A model generated the notes under the pieces. That model was given only the letters and a program-made list of their open reading frames with translations, made no database searches and had not been told where the DNA came from. From Conidiobolus incongruus B7586 (lineage: Eukaryota; Entomophthoromycota; Entomophthoromycetes; Entomophthorales; Conidiobolaceae), in assembly GCA_000697335.1 (NCBI GenBank), contig JNEM01016925.1:1-54431 (forward strand): a stretch of 54,431 nt of DNA, in the 5' to 3' direction. Positions 1 through 11,857 of this stretch are shown here, one piece after another. The translations under genes and the position numbers were made by a program. The number at the start of each line of letters is the position of its first letter. The first letter of the stretch is position 1.

Positions 1-79
1 ATAAATTTTAATTATTATTATTTAATTTAAATAATAAATATTAGAAAATTAATATTTTAATTAAAAGAGTTAATATATA

Positions 80-108
80 CACTAGCTTGCAAAAGTAAGT
101 TATAAAAT
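80..108 (+). repeat. Left terminal inverted repeat of the Tc1/mariner element
   Basis: It begins CACTAGCTTGCAAAAGTAAG and pairs with 1620-1648 read on the other strand over 29 nt with two differences. Both differences are transitions. Confidence 0.9.
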
Positions 109-309
109 TAAAAATATATACATTTTTATTAATATCTTAATCAATTCTAATTTAAATAAACTTATATTAAACTATGTAATTAATATATATTTTTTATTTA
201 TAATATAATATATATAGTTAAATTTAATTAATTATTAATTGATATATTAACACTAAAAGTATACTTAAGATGAGTAATAAATTTGCAAATTTTAGTATTG
301 ATAGAAAAA

Positions 310-1326
310 TTAATATTTAGTATATCCACCTTTTAATTTTCTAACTTCTTTAAGTTTGTAGGGTATAAAGTTAACTAGCTTCTTATATTAAGCAAGATTA
401 ATATTATTCCAAGCTTTTTAAATATACTTTTAAAGTTAATTTAAATATTTTACTAGGGGGAAAGCTTTAATTAATTTTTTTAGTTGATCCTAAAGATGTT
501 TAATTAAGTTAAAATTAAAAGATTGAAGAGGTTATTTTATAATAATTATTTTGTTATTTTTAAGCTATTTAATAGTAGAATTTGTAGTATAACAAAGTAT
601 ATTATCTTGTTAGAAAATAATATTTGATTTTTTTAATCTATACTACTTAATAGTTTTTTTTCAATTTATTGTTTAGAATACTTTAGTATATTTTAGTATT
701 AATTCCCTTATTAACCCTATAAAGATATCTTATACCTAAAGATAACATACATCCTTAAACTATAATTAACCTACTATTGTATTTTTAAGTTATAATAACA
801 TAATAGTTATAAAGTGGTTTTTTATCTTTTTTGAAATATCTAGCTTTTTTATTAGATTTATTAAAATATATTTTTGTTTCATTAGATTAAATAACTTTAC
901 TCTAGTTAATTTTAGTTTAACTTTAGTGTTGACATTTAAACTCTTATTTAACTTTATAATAAAACTTCTTTAGTTAAAGGTGTTTTTTTTAAAGTATAAG
1001 TAGTATCTATTCTAATATAAAGTATATATAATAGTATTAGTACTAACTAATATTCTTATATAATCTTATAATTCTTGTTATATTTCTACAGTAGTATTAT
1101 ATTTACCTATATTAACTAATCTATAAATATACTTTTCATCATGCTTATCTATAATTTTAACACACTTAAGATTTAGTTTAAGTGTTTCTTTAACATTATT
1201 CTTAATAACCTTAACTATAGTAGATTAACTAACACTAGTAATTTTAGCAATCTTATAAGTTGATTTATTTTCATTATAAAGTTAATTAATGTGTAAGTGA
1301 ACTTTTTTAGAGAGAGATTTAAGCAT
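310..1326 (-). pseudogene. Decayed Tc1/mariner transposase
   Basis: Start to stop is 1,017 nt, a usual length (about 338 codons) for this transposase. The N-terminal part keeps a helix-turn-helix-like stretch. The DDE catalytic region is readable: a block like INWSKVI followed by a position for the first Asp (about 880-895), a VxGCM-like block (about 735-760), an IIFxQDN block with the second Asp (about 600-620), and a region matching the family's QSPDLNPIEHLW motif as QSFNFNLIKHL-stop (about 485-525). The C-terminus GGYTKY matches the family ending. The reading frame is shifted about three times and holds many stops. Most arise where Gln or Trp is expected. The second Asp survives, but the third catalytic acidic residue reads Asn. 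It cannot encode an active enzyme. Confidence 0.88.
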
Positions 1327-1619
1327 TATAATATTAATTTTAAAATATTAGCTTAATAGTTTTATAATATATATAATACAACAAAAGAAAAAGAAGATAT
1401 ATATAAGTTTTGTTATTTATACCCTTTTAACTTATAAACCTATAAATTTATAACTTACCTTAGTTAAATTTTAGGTTTTAATATATTAACCAATAGCTAA
1501 TGTAATATAATCAAATATAGTTAGTTATAATCAATTAATATAGGTAAATTATATATTTTAATTTAAATTTATTTAATTAGGAATTGTTTAAGATATAAGT
1601 AAATATTTAAGTAATTTTG

Positions 1620-1648
1620 ATTTTATAACTTACTTTTGTAGGCTAGTG
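1620..1648 (-). repeat. Right terminal inverted repeat of the Tc1/mariner element
   Basis: Read on the minus strand it begins CACTAGCCTACAAAAGTAAG. It differs from the left repeat at two positions, each explained by a C-to-T or G-to-A change in one copy. Confidence 0.9.
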
Positions 1649-1650
1649 TA

Positions 1651-2297
1651 TATATATGTATATAATTTCAAATTATATAACTCTTTATTTATTTAATATA
1701 TATATATATTTGAAATTAATAATATATTTGAAAAATCAAAAATTAAAAAATTTCCTAGTTTTTTAAATTTAAGATAATATAAATCTTAAATGATAACTTT
1801 ATTTAAATTATTTGGAGATAACTTATAATCTATAGTAATATTTTAATCAATCCAAATCTTAGATCTAAGGTTATATATCAATATTAAATTCGATAACACT
1901 TAATTATTAATATTGAATAATTATGGAAATGATTTACAATATAAAAAAATGAGTTTATTAATAATTATATATATTTGTGAGTAATATAAATTCAAAAATT
2001 CAAATATAATTAAAAAATGATTAAATTTTAAAAACTTTATTTATTAATCAGTAATATGTTTTCCAATTAATTTGGGTTATTAAGATAGAGAACTATATTA
2101 TTGCTATATTTACCTCTTATTGTATATATATATTTTAATCTCCTAGTTACCTTAAGATCAAAATCCAAGAACTAAGGAATCTAATTTCTAGAGAGTTTGG
2201 GTAACAATTAAAAAAAGAGGTCCTTAACTATATAAATAATCAGATTTTCTTTAATTGGTAATATTACAATGAGTAAAGAAAAATCAATAATGGGATG

Positions 2298-2336
<39 letters not shown>

Positions 2337-5300
2337 TAATACTAATATAATTAGATGTAATATGCTATGTCATATTATAAAACTAATAATTAGCTGCAAA
2401 GAAGTGAGCAAATAATAATTATAATATTATTATCAGAATTTAGACTAAGCCTAAAATAACAAAATTAGGGTTCACAAAATATTTATATATTTTAAATTCA
2501 CAAATAACATTTATCTTTATTTTTCATCCTAATTGCATTTCATAACATCCTTAATATTATTCAATCCCTTATTTTTTTTATAAGGTTACCATTTTTAACA
2601 TCTATGCCTCATAATTGATCAAATATCACCAACAATACTAGTACTTGAATATATAAAAGAATGATAAATATCTATAAATTCCATCGATTAAGTTTGTCCT
2701 CGTCTTTTTCATATATAGGAAACATATATATTTTTGACCTAATTAATATCTCATTAGTTTCTTGATCTTATCCTATTATCGATTTGAACCTTTGATCTTA
2801 ATAAATAATAATATGAATATAGCCTCAGACTAAATGAATAATATATCTATATATCATGTTAACTTAATTTCTATATCCTTAAGCGACCTTAACTCTATTA
2901 TTTTAATTCTTATTTAATTCAATAATCCAGGCATTATCCTCATATTCCAATCCTGATAATAATTTCCATGACACCTATAACTACTTTCTAAATCACTACA
3001 TTATAACCTATAAGAGGACCTCTTTCCGGTACCACCTTATAACTATGGACATGAGTCACTACCCTATTGGGCCAACATACAAGAATACTAATACTATTCC
3101 TCATTACCATATTAATGGTCAATAAAAAAGCTTAAATTGATATCAATATGCTTTAAAACTATATAACAAAGGTCCAAATAAGCAAAACGTTTAATATACA
3201 AATTCTATATCCTTAACGATAACCAAATCACAACTATATTACGCAAATATGAAGTATTAAAGCAAGTAAGTACTACAGAAAAGACCAAACACCAAATCAC
3301 CAAAAAATACATTTATTTGTGATATAAATATACATGATTACAATATTTATTTCTTTAAGTATTTAAAATTTTTTATTTACTTGAATGCTATTTTTTATGA
3401 TTTTTAATTCAATTTCGATTGAATAATTATTAATATACAATTTGTACTTAAGTGGACACTATTTTTTTCGCTATAATATGCTGCGAAATGATAACCAAAA
3501 AATATGTTATTAATTCTTTTTAATATATTACCAATTATCGAATAAAAACTAATTTGTGTGATTTTTGATTAGTGATATACTATGCAATATGATTTAAAGA
3601 ACTAATACCAATAATATTAATGTAAAATGAATCCTTTGCAATCACCTATTTATCAATTATAATCTATTTTTAAAATTGAACTCAAGAAACAATCAAAGTG
3701 AGTATTATTTTTCATCATTTTTTACCGCTAAATACAGATTTTAATATTAAAACGCTTTAATTGTTAATTTTTTAAATTCAAATTTCAAGGAATTGTTAAA
3801 TATATTCAAATTACTTTAAAATTGATAAATTATTCAACTCTAAATATTGACTTTTATATAATATATATTAATGGAATATTTAAAAGGTTAATTCATTTCA
3901 ATATAAACTAAGTCAAACAAATATCTAAATATTTTTGGCTTTTTATCTACATTAATCAATCTGGCAATTACTATTTAGTCCAATTATCACAAATTCGTTA
4001 AAAAATCCTTATAAATTAAATTCAACACTTCGCTTAAAAACATTATTAAATTCTATTGATTAGAAATTAACTTTACTACCTCTAACCCTATCATTTCAAC
4101 CTTCTATCAAAACTGAATATATAATTACTTAATACCTTTAACTTCTATAATAGAATTCCTTTTCTAATTTTTGATATATTAAATTCAATAATACCTCACA
4201 ACCAAGTATTAATAAAGGACGAAAATTATTACATATAATACTACAGGAGCATAACTCTTATCATAGCCAATAGCGTCAGAATATTAGGTTTGACATCTGG
4301 AATAATAAATAATATAATTTTATAATAATTAAATATTTCAATTTGATATGTCGTTATATTTTAAATTTTAATTAAATTAATATCTTTGAAAATTATAAAA
4401 TTATAATCTTGATATATTTAATATATTAAAATATTAATAGAACTATGAGATCCTTTTCAGTTTATATCCAATTGTTAATAATATTTAATTGAAAGAATTT
4501 TGAATGTGTTAAAATATATAAAGTATCGTAATTTTTGAAATGAAATTACATTTTATTTCAATATTATGAAAAAATATATATAATATATTTTATTAAGGGT
4601 ATTTTATAATCCCATATTTATAATCTTTCAATAAAATATAATAATCTTATACAATACCAAAATTAATTTAAAAATGAATATAATAGTTTTTAATTATATC
4701 ATAGATATCAATTTTGTAAAATATTTCGATTGATTTATTTTGTGCAGTAATTAAAAAAACCCTATTGATATAATTTATATTAAATTATCTACATATTGGA
4801 TATTATCATCGTATATTTTAAATTTAGCTATGTTTATGTTTATAATATTTAAACTATATATATTGTGATTAAAAGTATAATAATCCACATAAAATCACAA
4901 TAATTTCGTTAAATATACTGATTTGAATCATATTGCAAAAAATTTAAATCAAAATATAATAAACATTGTATATATTTTATAGTAGTATATTTTTAACACT
5001 CCTCAACTATTATATTCTGCTTTAATATTATATTATTAAAAATTCAATTAAAATCGATTTTTCAAACTCCCATAATAAAAATGTCAGCTATATATTACAA
5101 TATTAGAGATTCTTATTATAAATATTGAAAATATCACAGTACACTTAAAAGCGAACAAAAATTTAAGTTCATAATTAATAATTAATGAAAAATTTTTGAC
5201 TTAGAGTGTTTAACCATAGTACCAAATCAGCATATAGAGTATTGCTACACTTTGCTGCAATAAATTTTTTGATCCTTTTTTTCAAATTCACCTGTTTTAA

Positions 5301-5449
5301 AATGTATATAAAATAATTCTAATTATATAATAGTATATAATTACAAAACAATATTTTTATGGTAAAATATGAATAGTTTTATAATATGAGTAAACAAATT
5401 GAAGATGATTAAATTAAACAATATATTTAAAATGAATGAATGATATAAC
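1651..5449. other. Gene-poor AT-rich stretch, 3.8 kb
   Basis: No open frame that I believe and no RNA gene. It includes a pure AT microsatellite at 2301-2333 and a less AT-rich island at about 2500-3310, which I could not identify. The rest is simple AT-rich spacer downstream of the first kelch gene. Confidence 0.6.
2301..2333. repeat. (AT)n microsatellite
   Basis: Uninterrupted AT dinucleotides over about 33 bp. Confidence 0.95.
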
Positions 5450-7072
5450 CTAGGGGCTTGTAGCAGACTTGTGTTGGGTTAAGGTAGTCGAAGTAAATTG
5501 ACTATCTCCAATATCTACTTCATGCTGGAAATGAGGTAAATTCATCATTATTTGAGTATTTGAACTATCAGACAATGGTTGAGACCCCATAAGTGAGCTC
5601 GATTCTTTATAACGTTCATCTGATAGATTATAAAGTTGAAGTGTTGGGTCATTTTTGGTATTGCGTTTGTTAGTTAAATTGGGAATTGGTTCAGCCCACA
5701 CTTCTTGCATTTTTTGATTTTTATATTCATCATTTGATAATGAATTATCTGATTTCTGCTTCAATTTTCTATAGATGAAATAGCCAATGAGTAATACAAT
5801 TAAAATCCCAACTACTACAATTATGATAATAGCATATTGCGGCAATCCTGACGAAACTTGAGTTTTTGTATTATATTTGCCAGTTACATTTAAATCTGAT
5901 TTTAATTGATAACTATTTAGATCCAAAACAAAAATTTTTTGTGTTTCATTATTTGAATTCATACCTGCATAAAGTGTATTAGAACAAATAGATATAATAT
6001 AATCGTTAAACTTACCATGAACTAATATTAATTGATCGTTCAAAATAAACGAATCATGCTTATATAATTCGAGATTCATTTGTTCATTATTTTTAACCAA
6101 TGGGCGGGAATCCAAACTCCATTTATTGTAGTCGAGTATAATTAAACTTGTTCGATAACCACTATCCTCATCCGTGAAAATGGCTCCTCCGTATATATAA
6201 ACTTTGTCATTGTAAACATTAGCAGAAAATCCATCGGCAACGAGATTAGTAATTGCTGAATTCTCCAAATTATATTTAATAGAAAAATTTTCCCACTTTT
6301 GGTTAGCTATATCATATCGCCAAAAATCTGAAAATGACTTATAATATTGATTGTCATTCGAAAATTCAAATTCTGATATAACTGTAGTAGCATTCAACAT
6401 TAATCCACCCAGTACCAATAAATATCGATTGTCAATGACCACCGTCTTATGATAAGCTACTGGAGGGAATTTACCCTTTGTAGTATGGCTTAAATCAACC
6501 CACTGCTTTTTCCCAAAATCATATTTGAAAAACAAATTGGATATTCCTATATCTTGAAGATAAGATGAATATATCAACCCTCCAAGCACATAGAGAGCTC
6601 CACCATCTTTGTGGTTTACAATGGTTTGTGAATGATAGCCTTTAGAGAAATTGGCAAATTTAGGGATACTAATGAAGTTCGGATCAAATTGTAAACTCTT
6701 CTCGTTTATAAGTAATTTACTAGTCCAATAACTCCCATTAATAGAATTGGCATCTATGGAATCGAAGTATTCGCCTCCTAGCATCCATAATTCATCAGAT
6801 TTACCACTGTCTACTCCAGGTGGGATATCGAGGAATCGAGGCGTATAATTATTTGATACATTAGGTAAATTAAATACCAATGGGTGTGCTGTGATCTCAT
6901 CTATTGGGCCATCTTTTAAATCATAAACCGTTACAGTCTTTTCGCGGACGTTGGTAAGAGCAGAATCAAAAACGTATAATTTATTATCTTTATAAAGACA
7001 TGATGAATACGATAATTCTGCACTATACTCAGCAAATAAACGTTGAATGAATAACAATAATATCAGCATCAT
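5450..7072 (-). CDS. Kelch-ectodomain type I membrane protein, copy 1
   Basis: Exons are 6016-7072 and 5450-5964, with a 51-nt intron at 5965-6015 (GTAAGT...GCAG). The spliced protein is 523 aa. Order: signal peptide (residues 1-18), then a propeller ectodomain with GG turns at about 99, 164, 222 and 295 and a conserved YDLKDGPIDEI block near 50. One transmembrane helix lies at about 396-417 after splicing (SGLPQYAIIIIVVVGILIVL), followed by a basic stop-transfer RKLKQK and a tail of about 100 residues with MQEVW and NLPHFQHEVDIGD. The fold is kelch/galactose-oxidase-like, but no catalytic residues of galactose oxidase are evident, so I do not call it an enzyme. Several NxS/T sites fit a glycosylated surface protein. 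The intron has no stop and is a multiple of three, so the unspliced frame also reads through as 540 aa. The tail resembles copy 2 most. Function unknown; a surface receptor or adhesin is inference. Confidence 0.85.
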   Translation of the reverse strand: MMLILLLFIQRLFAEYSAELSYSSCLYKDNKLYVFDSALTNVREKTVTVYDLKDGPIDEITAHPLVFNLPNVSNNYTPRFLDIPPGVDSGKSDELWMLGGEYFDSIDANSINGSYWTSKLLINEKSLQFDPNFISIPKFANFSKGYHSQTIVNHKDGGALYVLGGLIYSSYLQDIGISNLFFKYDFGKKQWVDLSHTTKGKFPPVAYHKTVVIDNRYLLVLGGLMLNATTVISEFEFSNDNQYYKSFSDFWRYDIANQKWENFSIKYNLENSAITNLVADGFSANVYNDKVYIYGGAIFTDEDSGYRTSLIILDYNKWSLDSRPLVKNNEQMNLELYKHDSFILNDQLILVHGKFNDYIISICSNTLYAGMNSNNETQKIFVLDLNSYQLKSDLNVTGKYNTKTQVSSGLPQYAIIIIVVVGILIVLLIGYFIYRKLKQKSDNSLSNDEYKNQKMQEVWAEPIPNLTNKRNTKNDPTLQLYNLSDERYKESSSLMGSQPLSDSSNTQIMMNLPHFQHEVDIGDSQFTSTTLTQHKSATSP

Positions 7073-9764
7073 TTTATTAATATTTTGAACTAAAAATCAC
7101 TTTTATCATGACACTATTTGATTATTTATAGTTTGTCAATTGTACTTTTATGGAAAATATTATTTCGAATAAAACAAGTTATTGATTTGTGTAATTTTAG
7201 ATGATTGATATTATCAATCACTTGACAAACTTTAGAATATCACATTTTACTTGGATTTTTTTATAAAAATTCCAATATATAGCATATTTAAATTAGAATC
7301 TTATCACATTTTTTCTATTCAACACTAATTTGTTCTGTAATAATATAATATTATTTAATCGAATATTATATATATCAGTTAGTAGGTTGAATCCAAATGA
7401 ATAATAGTCTTTTTAAGGACTAATTTTTCATCAAATCCACAATAAAATCACTTTATATTTAAAGACCAGTAATAATTCTACCAAAAAACTTGTAATTCAG
7501 AGATTCAAAAAATAGATTTGGATATATCGATAATTTAAGGAAGAAAATTAATTAATATCCTTATGATCCTTGGAATATTATTCAAAAAATATATAATATT
7601 CTTAGATAATATATTTCAAGTTAATAATAAATGATTTAATTTAGTATTAAGGACATTTAATGATACCAGTATACAAAAAATCCAATAATATTGATTTAAT
7701 ATCACCTTATTATAAATAATTCAAATATTTTCCAAAAAATATAAACTTGTTGAAAAGTTTAAGAATATCAACTATTATTCATTTGCTTGTTTTTCAGATT
7801 ACATTTTTTTATATTCAACTGATAATTTAAATATATTAAAAATTCAGCTCTGTTTGTAATATGTTTACTTAAATTTGATTTTGAAAATATATTTTAATTA
7901 TATGCAATCATTTTCTCAACAACATATTTGATAAATCTTACAATATAAGAGTTATATAGAAATGATTGATATAATTATAAAAGTATACTTGGCATTAGAA
8001 ATAATTGAGGAGAGTATCATTTCGTTATCTATGAAAAATTTTAAATTAGATCTATTAATGCTCTTGATCATTAAATTATATATATGTTTATATACTTTGC
8101 AAATAAAATAGCATACTCTATTAATATAAGCATATAAGATCTAATAATCTTTTAATATATTTCAAAAATTAATAATAGAGACTATAAAACTAAATTATAC
8201 AATGAGATTAATCAAAAATATTACTGAAATAGATAGATAATATATTTTTGGTTCAATATTATATCATTTTTTCACAATATTTTCTTTAAATCGTATTTGA
8301 TTTGAAATTCAGAGTAATTTCTCATTTTTTTTAATTATTCATTCAAATTATTAAAATAGACATATTTATAATAATGATCGAATTTATATAATAATATGAA
8401 AGTCTGATGCACCTAGTATGACTACTTCAATAAATAAGCAGATAGATTGGTTATGACTTTAATATCTCGATTAACCCTTTCCAAATACGATGCACCAAAC
8501 AGTTTTTAAACCTTGTGTTTTACGATTCATAGAACCTCCAGTCATGTTAATTATGGCTTTATATTTTAACTTGCATCATTCACATCTCCTTTACAAACAC
8601 TTTGCTTTTATATTTAAATAGTTTAGCTCACATTCTTATATACACCTTTTATTTTTGAAAATTATATTCTATTTTAATAAATAATTCTGCTATAACTGGT
8701 TAAATACATCAGTGATATATAATTCAATTGTCAAAAAATTACATATTGATAAAATATATTCATCAAATTTGCAAAATGAAATCCAATTATAGTCAATAAA
8801 AAATTATTGATAAAATATATATATTTTATAACTGAGTACTGTTTGCGATATTCTTATATTAAATTATAAAACCACTATCTATTCCATATACATTTCTAAT
8901 ATAACATGACATAATATCTATTATACTATATAACATGAAAAATTCAATTTATATATATAATATTTAATCATGTTATATTTTATTCATTATAGCATTCAAT
9001 GATATTTATAGTGAACAATATATTTCAACATATTTTTATAATTTAACTATATATTTTACAATCATATTAATTTAAAATATAAGATAATGATTTGTAGGAA
9101 TTAAATATTTATGTTTTAGATATAATGGATTGGGATAAATAATTATATTAATAAATATAACCAAAATTAAAGGAGAAATGGTGATATATAGATATGCTTT
9201 AGGTAAAAAACAAATTAAGGGAAGATTCAATTTAGTATATGTTTCATTAATAAAGAGAAAAAGAAATTATCAAGATATGAAATCTTGCTAATTAATTTAT
9301 ATAAATAAAAAAGATAAAACTGTAATAGAAATGAACTCATTCTTATAAATCAATTGAAAAATTACAAATGTTAAATTGGATGATATTAGAAATATAATAA
9401 TTTATTTTTCTTACAACATAAGAATAATAATAATTAAATATAACATTTGTTTTATACTATTATCAAGTTATCATTGCAATATTAATTTTCACTATTTATT
9501 TTATATATAATATGAAATAATAATATATTTAATCAAAAACATTTTGCTTAAATACTAAATATCATAATAGTATTTGAGAAAATAGATTTAATCTTATATT
9601 ATTCTGGTACCTAATGATATTAAATCAAATAGTAAAACTTTATTACCAATGAAATGCTATTTTATGAAGTGATTTGAAATCTGATTGAATTAGAATGAAA
9701 AAATTTTAAAATAGAAAAATAAATAATTTAAAATATTCAAATCATATCAAATTTGAAATAATAT
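7073..9764. other. Spacer between kelch copies 1 and 2, 2.7 kb
   Basis: It contains the copy 1 promoter at its left edge. At 8401-8640 there is a less AT-rich island with the word GATGCACC twice (about 8406 and 8490), possibly an old repeat. I see no gene elsewhere. Confidence 0.55.
7121..7130 (-). promoter_or_regulatory. TATA box of kelch copy 1
   Basis: TATAAATAAT on the minus strand, 49-58 nt before the ATG. The spacing matches the other intact family members. Confidence 0.6.
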
Positions 9765-10113
9765 AGTTGATATATTTTGAAAATAAATTTCTATCTTAAT
9801 TTGATAATTGAGTCAATATTGTTCCTAACGCAGACTGCTCTGTTGGTCCATAATCAAATGAAACCCTTTGTTTTGTTTATTTGATTTTAACTAAGCCCTA
9901 TGTCATCCACTGAATGAACTATTTAAACCTAGGAATGGCAAAGATAGAAAAAAGGAAATTGGATAATATGCAATAACATTTCAACAGTGTGTAAATTTAA
10001 AGACAAATAATCCAAATAAGTTAATGAGAAGAATTATTAAATAATACTAAATTATATTACTATTTGTTTCCTAAAAATGATCTTTATTTAAAAATATATT
10101 ACAAAACACAACA
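9765..10113 (+). mobile_element. Solo-LTR-like repeat, long form, family A
   Basis: About 349 bp, aligning along its length with the copy at 26422-26773. Shared blocks are TTTGATAATTGAGT near the start, CACTGAATGAACTATTTAAA in the middle (a possible TATA region) and AAAACACAACA at the end. The TG...CA type ends suggest a retrotransposon LTR. No internal retroelement genes are attached. It is old and diverged, and its target duplication is not clear. Confidence 0.6.
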
Positions 10114-10215
10114 GTGGTGACTTAATGCTAATGAAAAGAGAAATGGTGCTTGTTGTGTATAATAAATTAATAAATAAAACTGAGTTTATTAAGTAAAAAG
10201 TGTATTCAGTATTAA

Positions 10216-11857
10216 TTAATTATTTGAAACTAGATTTTTGGGAAATTGAGACTTATTATTTATAATTTGATTGTCTCCCATATCCACTTCATGCTGGAAG
10301 TGAGGTAAATTCATGAGTATTTGGGTGTTAGAGTTATCGCTATTCTGTTGTGATCCCATGGGCGAACTCGATTGCTTAGAAGAATCATCAGAAAAGGTGT
10401 ACAGATGAATATTGGGATCGTTTTTTGAGGTCAATTTGTTTGTTGCATGATGAGTTGGTGAAGACCATACTTCTTGCATTGTTTGAGTGGTTGACAAATT
10501 ATCCTGAGATGGTGTATCTGAAGTGGATTTGTGTTTATATCTCCTGTAAAAGAAATAACCAGTAACTAATGCAATTAAAACACAAATAACTACAATGATT
10601 ATGATAGCATATAGAGGTAATCCAGATGAGCTCTTTGTAGATTCCTTATCACTAGCATTTCCAGTTACTCTTAAATCAGTTTTAAATTCAATTTTAGTCA
10701 GATCAATAGCAAAGATTTGATTTTCATACTGTTTAAAAGCATCACCTAAAATTGATATATTAGAGTCGTTGGACTTGAAAGAAATTTGTTAACTTACCAT
10801 GAACGATTACTAGTTGATCGTGCAAAATAAAAGAATCGTGAAGATTCAATCCCAGATTCACTATATCACCAGTTTCATTGGTGAATATGTACCAATCCCA
10901 GCTAAAGCTTTTATAATCCAGTATTCCTAAATATGGTAGAATCCAATTTTGACCTTCGTTCCAAAAAGAGCCTCCATAGACATATACCTTGCCGTTATAG
11001 GTATTTGCTGAGAATCCATAAAGACCAGTCTCAATGGCAACAATATTTTCTTTGGCAGTGGTAGTGCCGATATTATCCCATTCCTGAGTCAATGTGTCAT
11101 ATCGCCATACCTTACCAAGTGGATTTAGAGTAACATTCTTTGATGATGATACAAATTCAGATTGAGCTCCAGGTATTTTGGACGACATACCGCCCAAAAC
11201 GATTAAGTATCGATCGTCAACAGCTACAGTCTTATGTGCAGCAACTGGAGGTAATTTTCCTTTTGTAGTATGACTCAAATCACTCCACTTACTGGTGTCA
11301 AAGTTATACTTGTAGAACAAGTTGGAAATAGCAGCCTCTCTCAACTTAGAAGAATATACCAATCCACCGAGTATATAAAGAGAAGTACCATCTTTGTTAG
11401 ACACAATAGTTTGTGTAAAATAAGTTTTAGAAAAGTTGGAAAATGGAGGAATAGGGATCAAACTGGAGTCATATTTTAAGTCTCTCTGACCAACTGATAA
11501 TCGGCTTGTCCACTCCTTTTCTGTGATGGGATTATCATTGATGACAGAGGCATTTTGACCTCCAATCAACCAGAATTCATCAGCCTTGTTGTTACCTATT
11601 CCAGGTGGAAGTTGAAGGAATTGAGGTGTATAAGTTTGAGGGATGTTGGTTAGTTGAAAGATTGAAGCGTTGCCGTTGATATAGCTGATAGGACCATCCT
11701 TCAAATCATATACAGTTACCACTGGATTAGTTGCATTCCAATAAGCAAAGTCATAAACGTATATTTTGTTGTTTTTATAAATGCATGTGGTGAATGGCCA
11801 GTTTAAGCCAGATGTAGCATATAAGCATTGAATGAAAAATAATAAAATTAAAGTCAT
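10216..11857 (-). CDS. Kelch-ectodomain type I membrane protein, copy 2
   Basis: Exons are 10798-11857 and 10216-10745, with a 52-nt intron at 10746-10797 that falls after the first base of the Gly codon in the conserved His-Gly, as in copies 1, 4 and 7. The spliced protein is 529 aa. It has a signal peptide (MTLILLFFIQCLYATSG), a propeller with turns such as LYILGG, YLIVLGG and VYVYGG, a transmembrane segment (LPLYAIIIIVVICVLIALV) encoded just after the intron, and a tail with MQEVWSSPT and LMNLPHFQHEVDMGD. Without splicing the frame ends 13 residues past the intron start and would lose the membrane anchor. It is closest to copy 1 in the tail (both have TKNDP/SKNDP and MGSQ blocks). Function unknown. 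Confidence 0.87.

Larger units (their letters stand above)
80..1648 (-). mobile_element. Tc1/mariner DNA transposon, full length but dead
   Basis: The element is 1,569 bp and is bounded by near-perfect inverted repeats, each flanked by a TA dinucleotide (78-79 and 1649-1650), the expected target duplication of this superfamily. Inside, on the minus strand, is one degraded transposase frame covering most of the element. No second gene is visible. The decay is mostly transitions of C to T and G to A, leaving the element extremely rich in TA steps. This is what repeat-induced point mutation does in fungi, though I infer it from the pattern only. No sister copy is visible in this window. Confidence 0.9.

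Noticed and set aside
5450-7072. Kelch proteins as secreted galactose oxidase-type enzymes
   Set aside because: A transmembrane helix and long tail are present in every copy, and I cannot see the copper-ligand and Tyr-Cys features of galactose oxidase.
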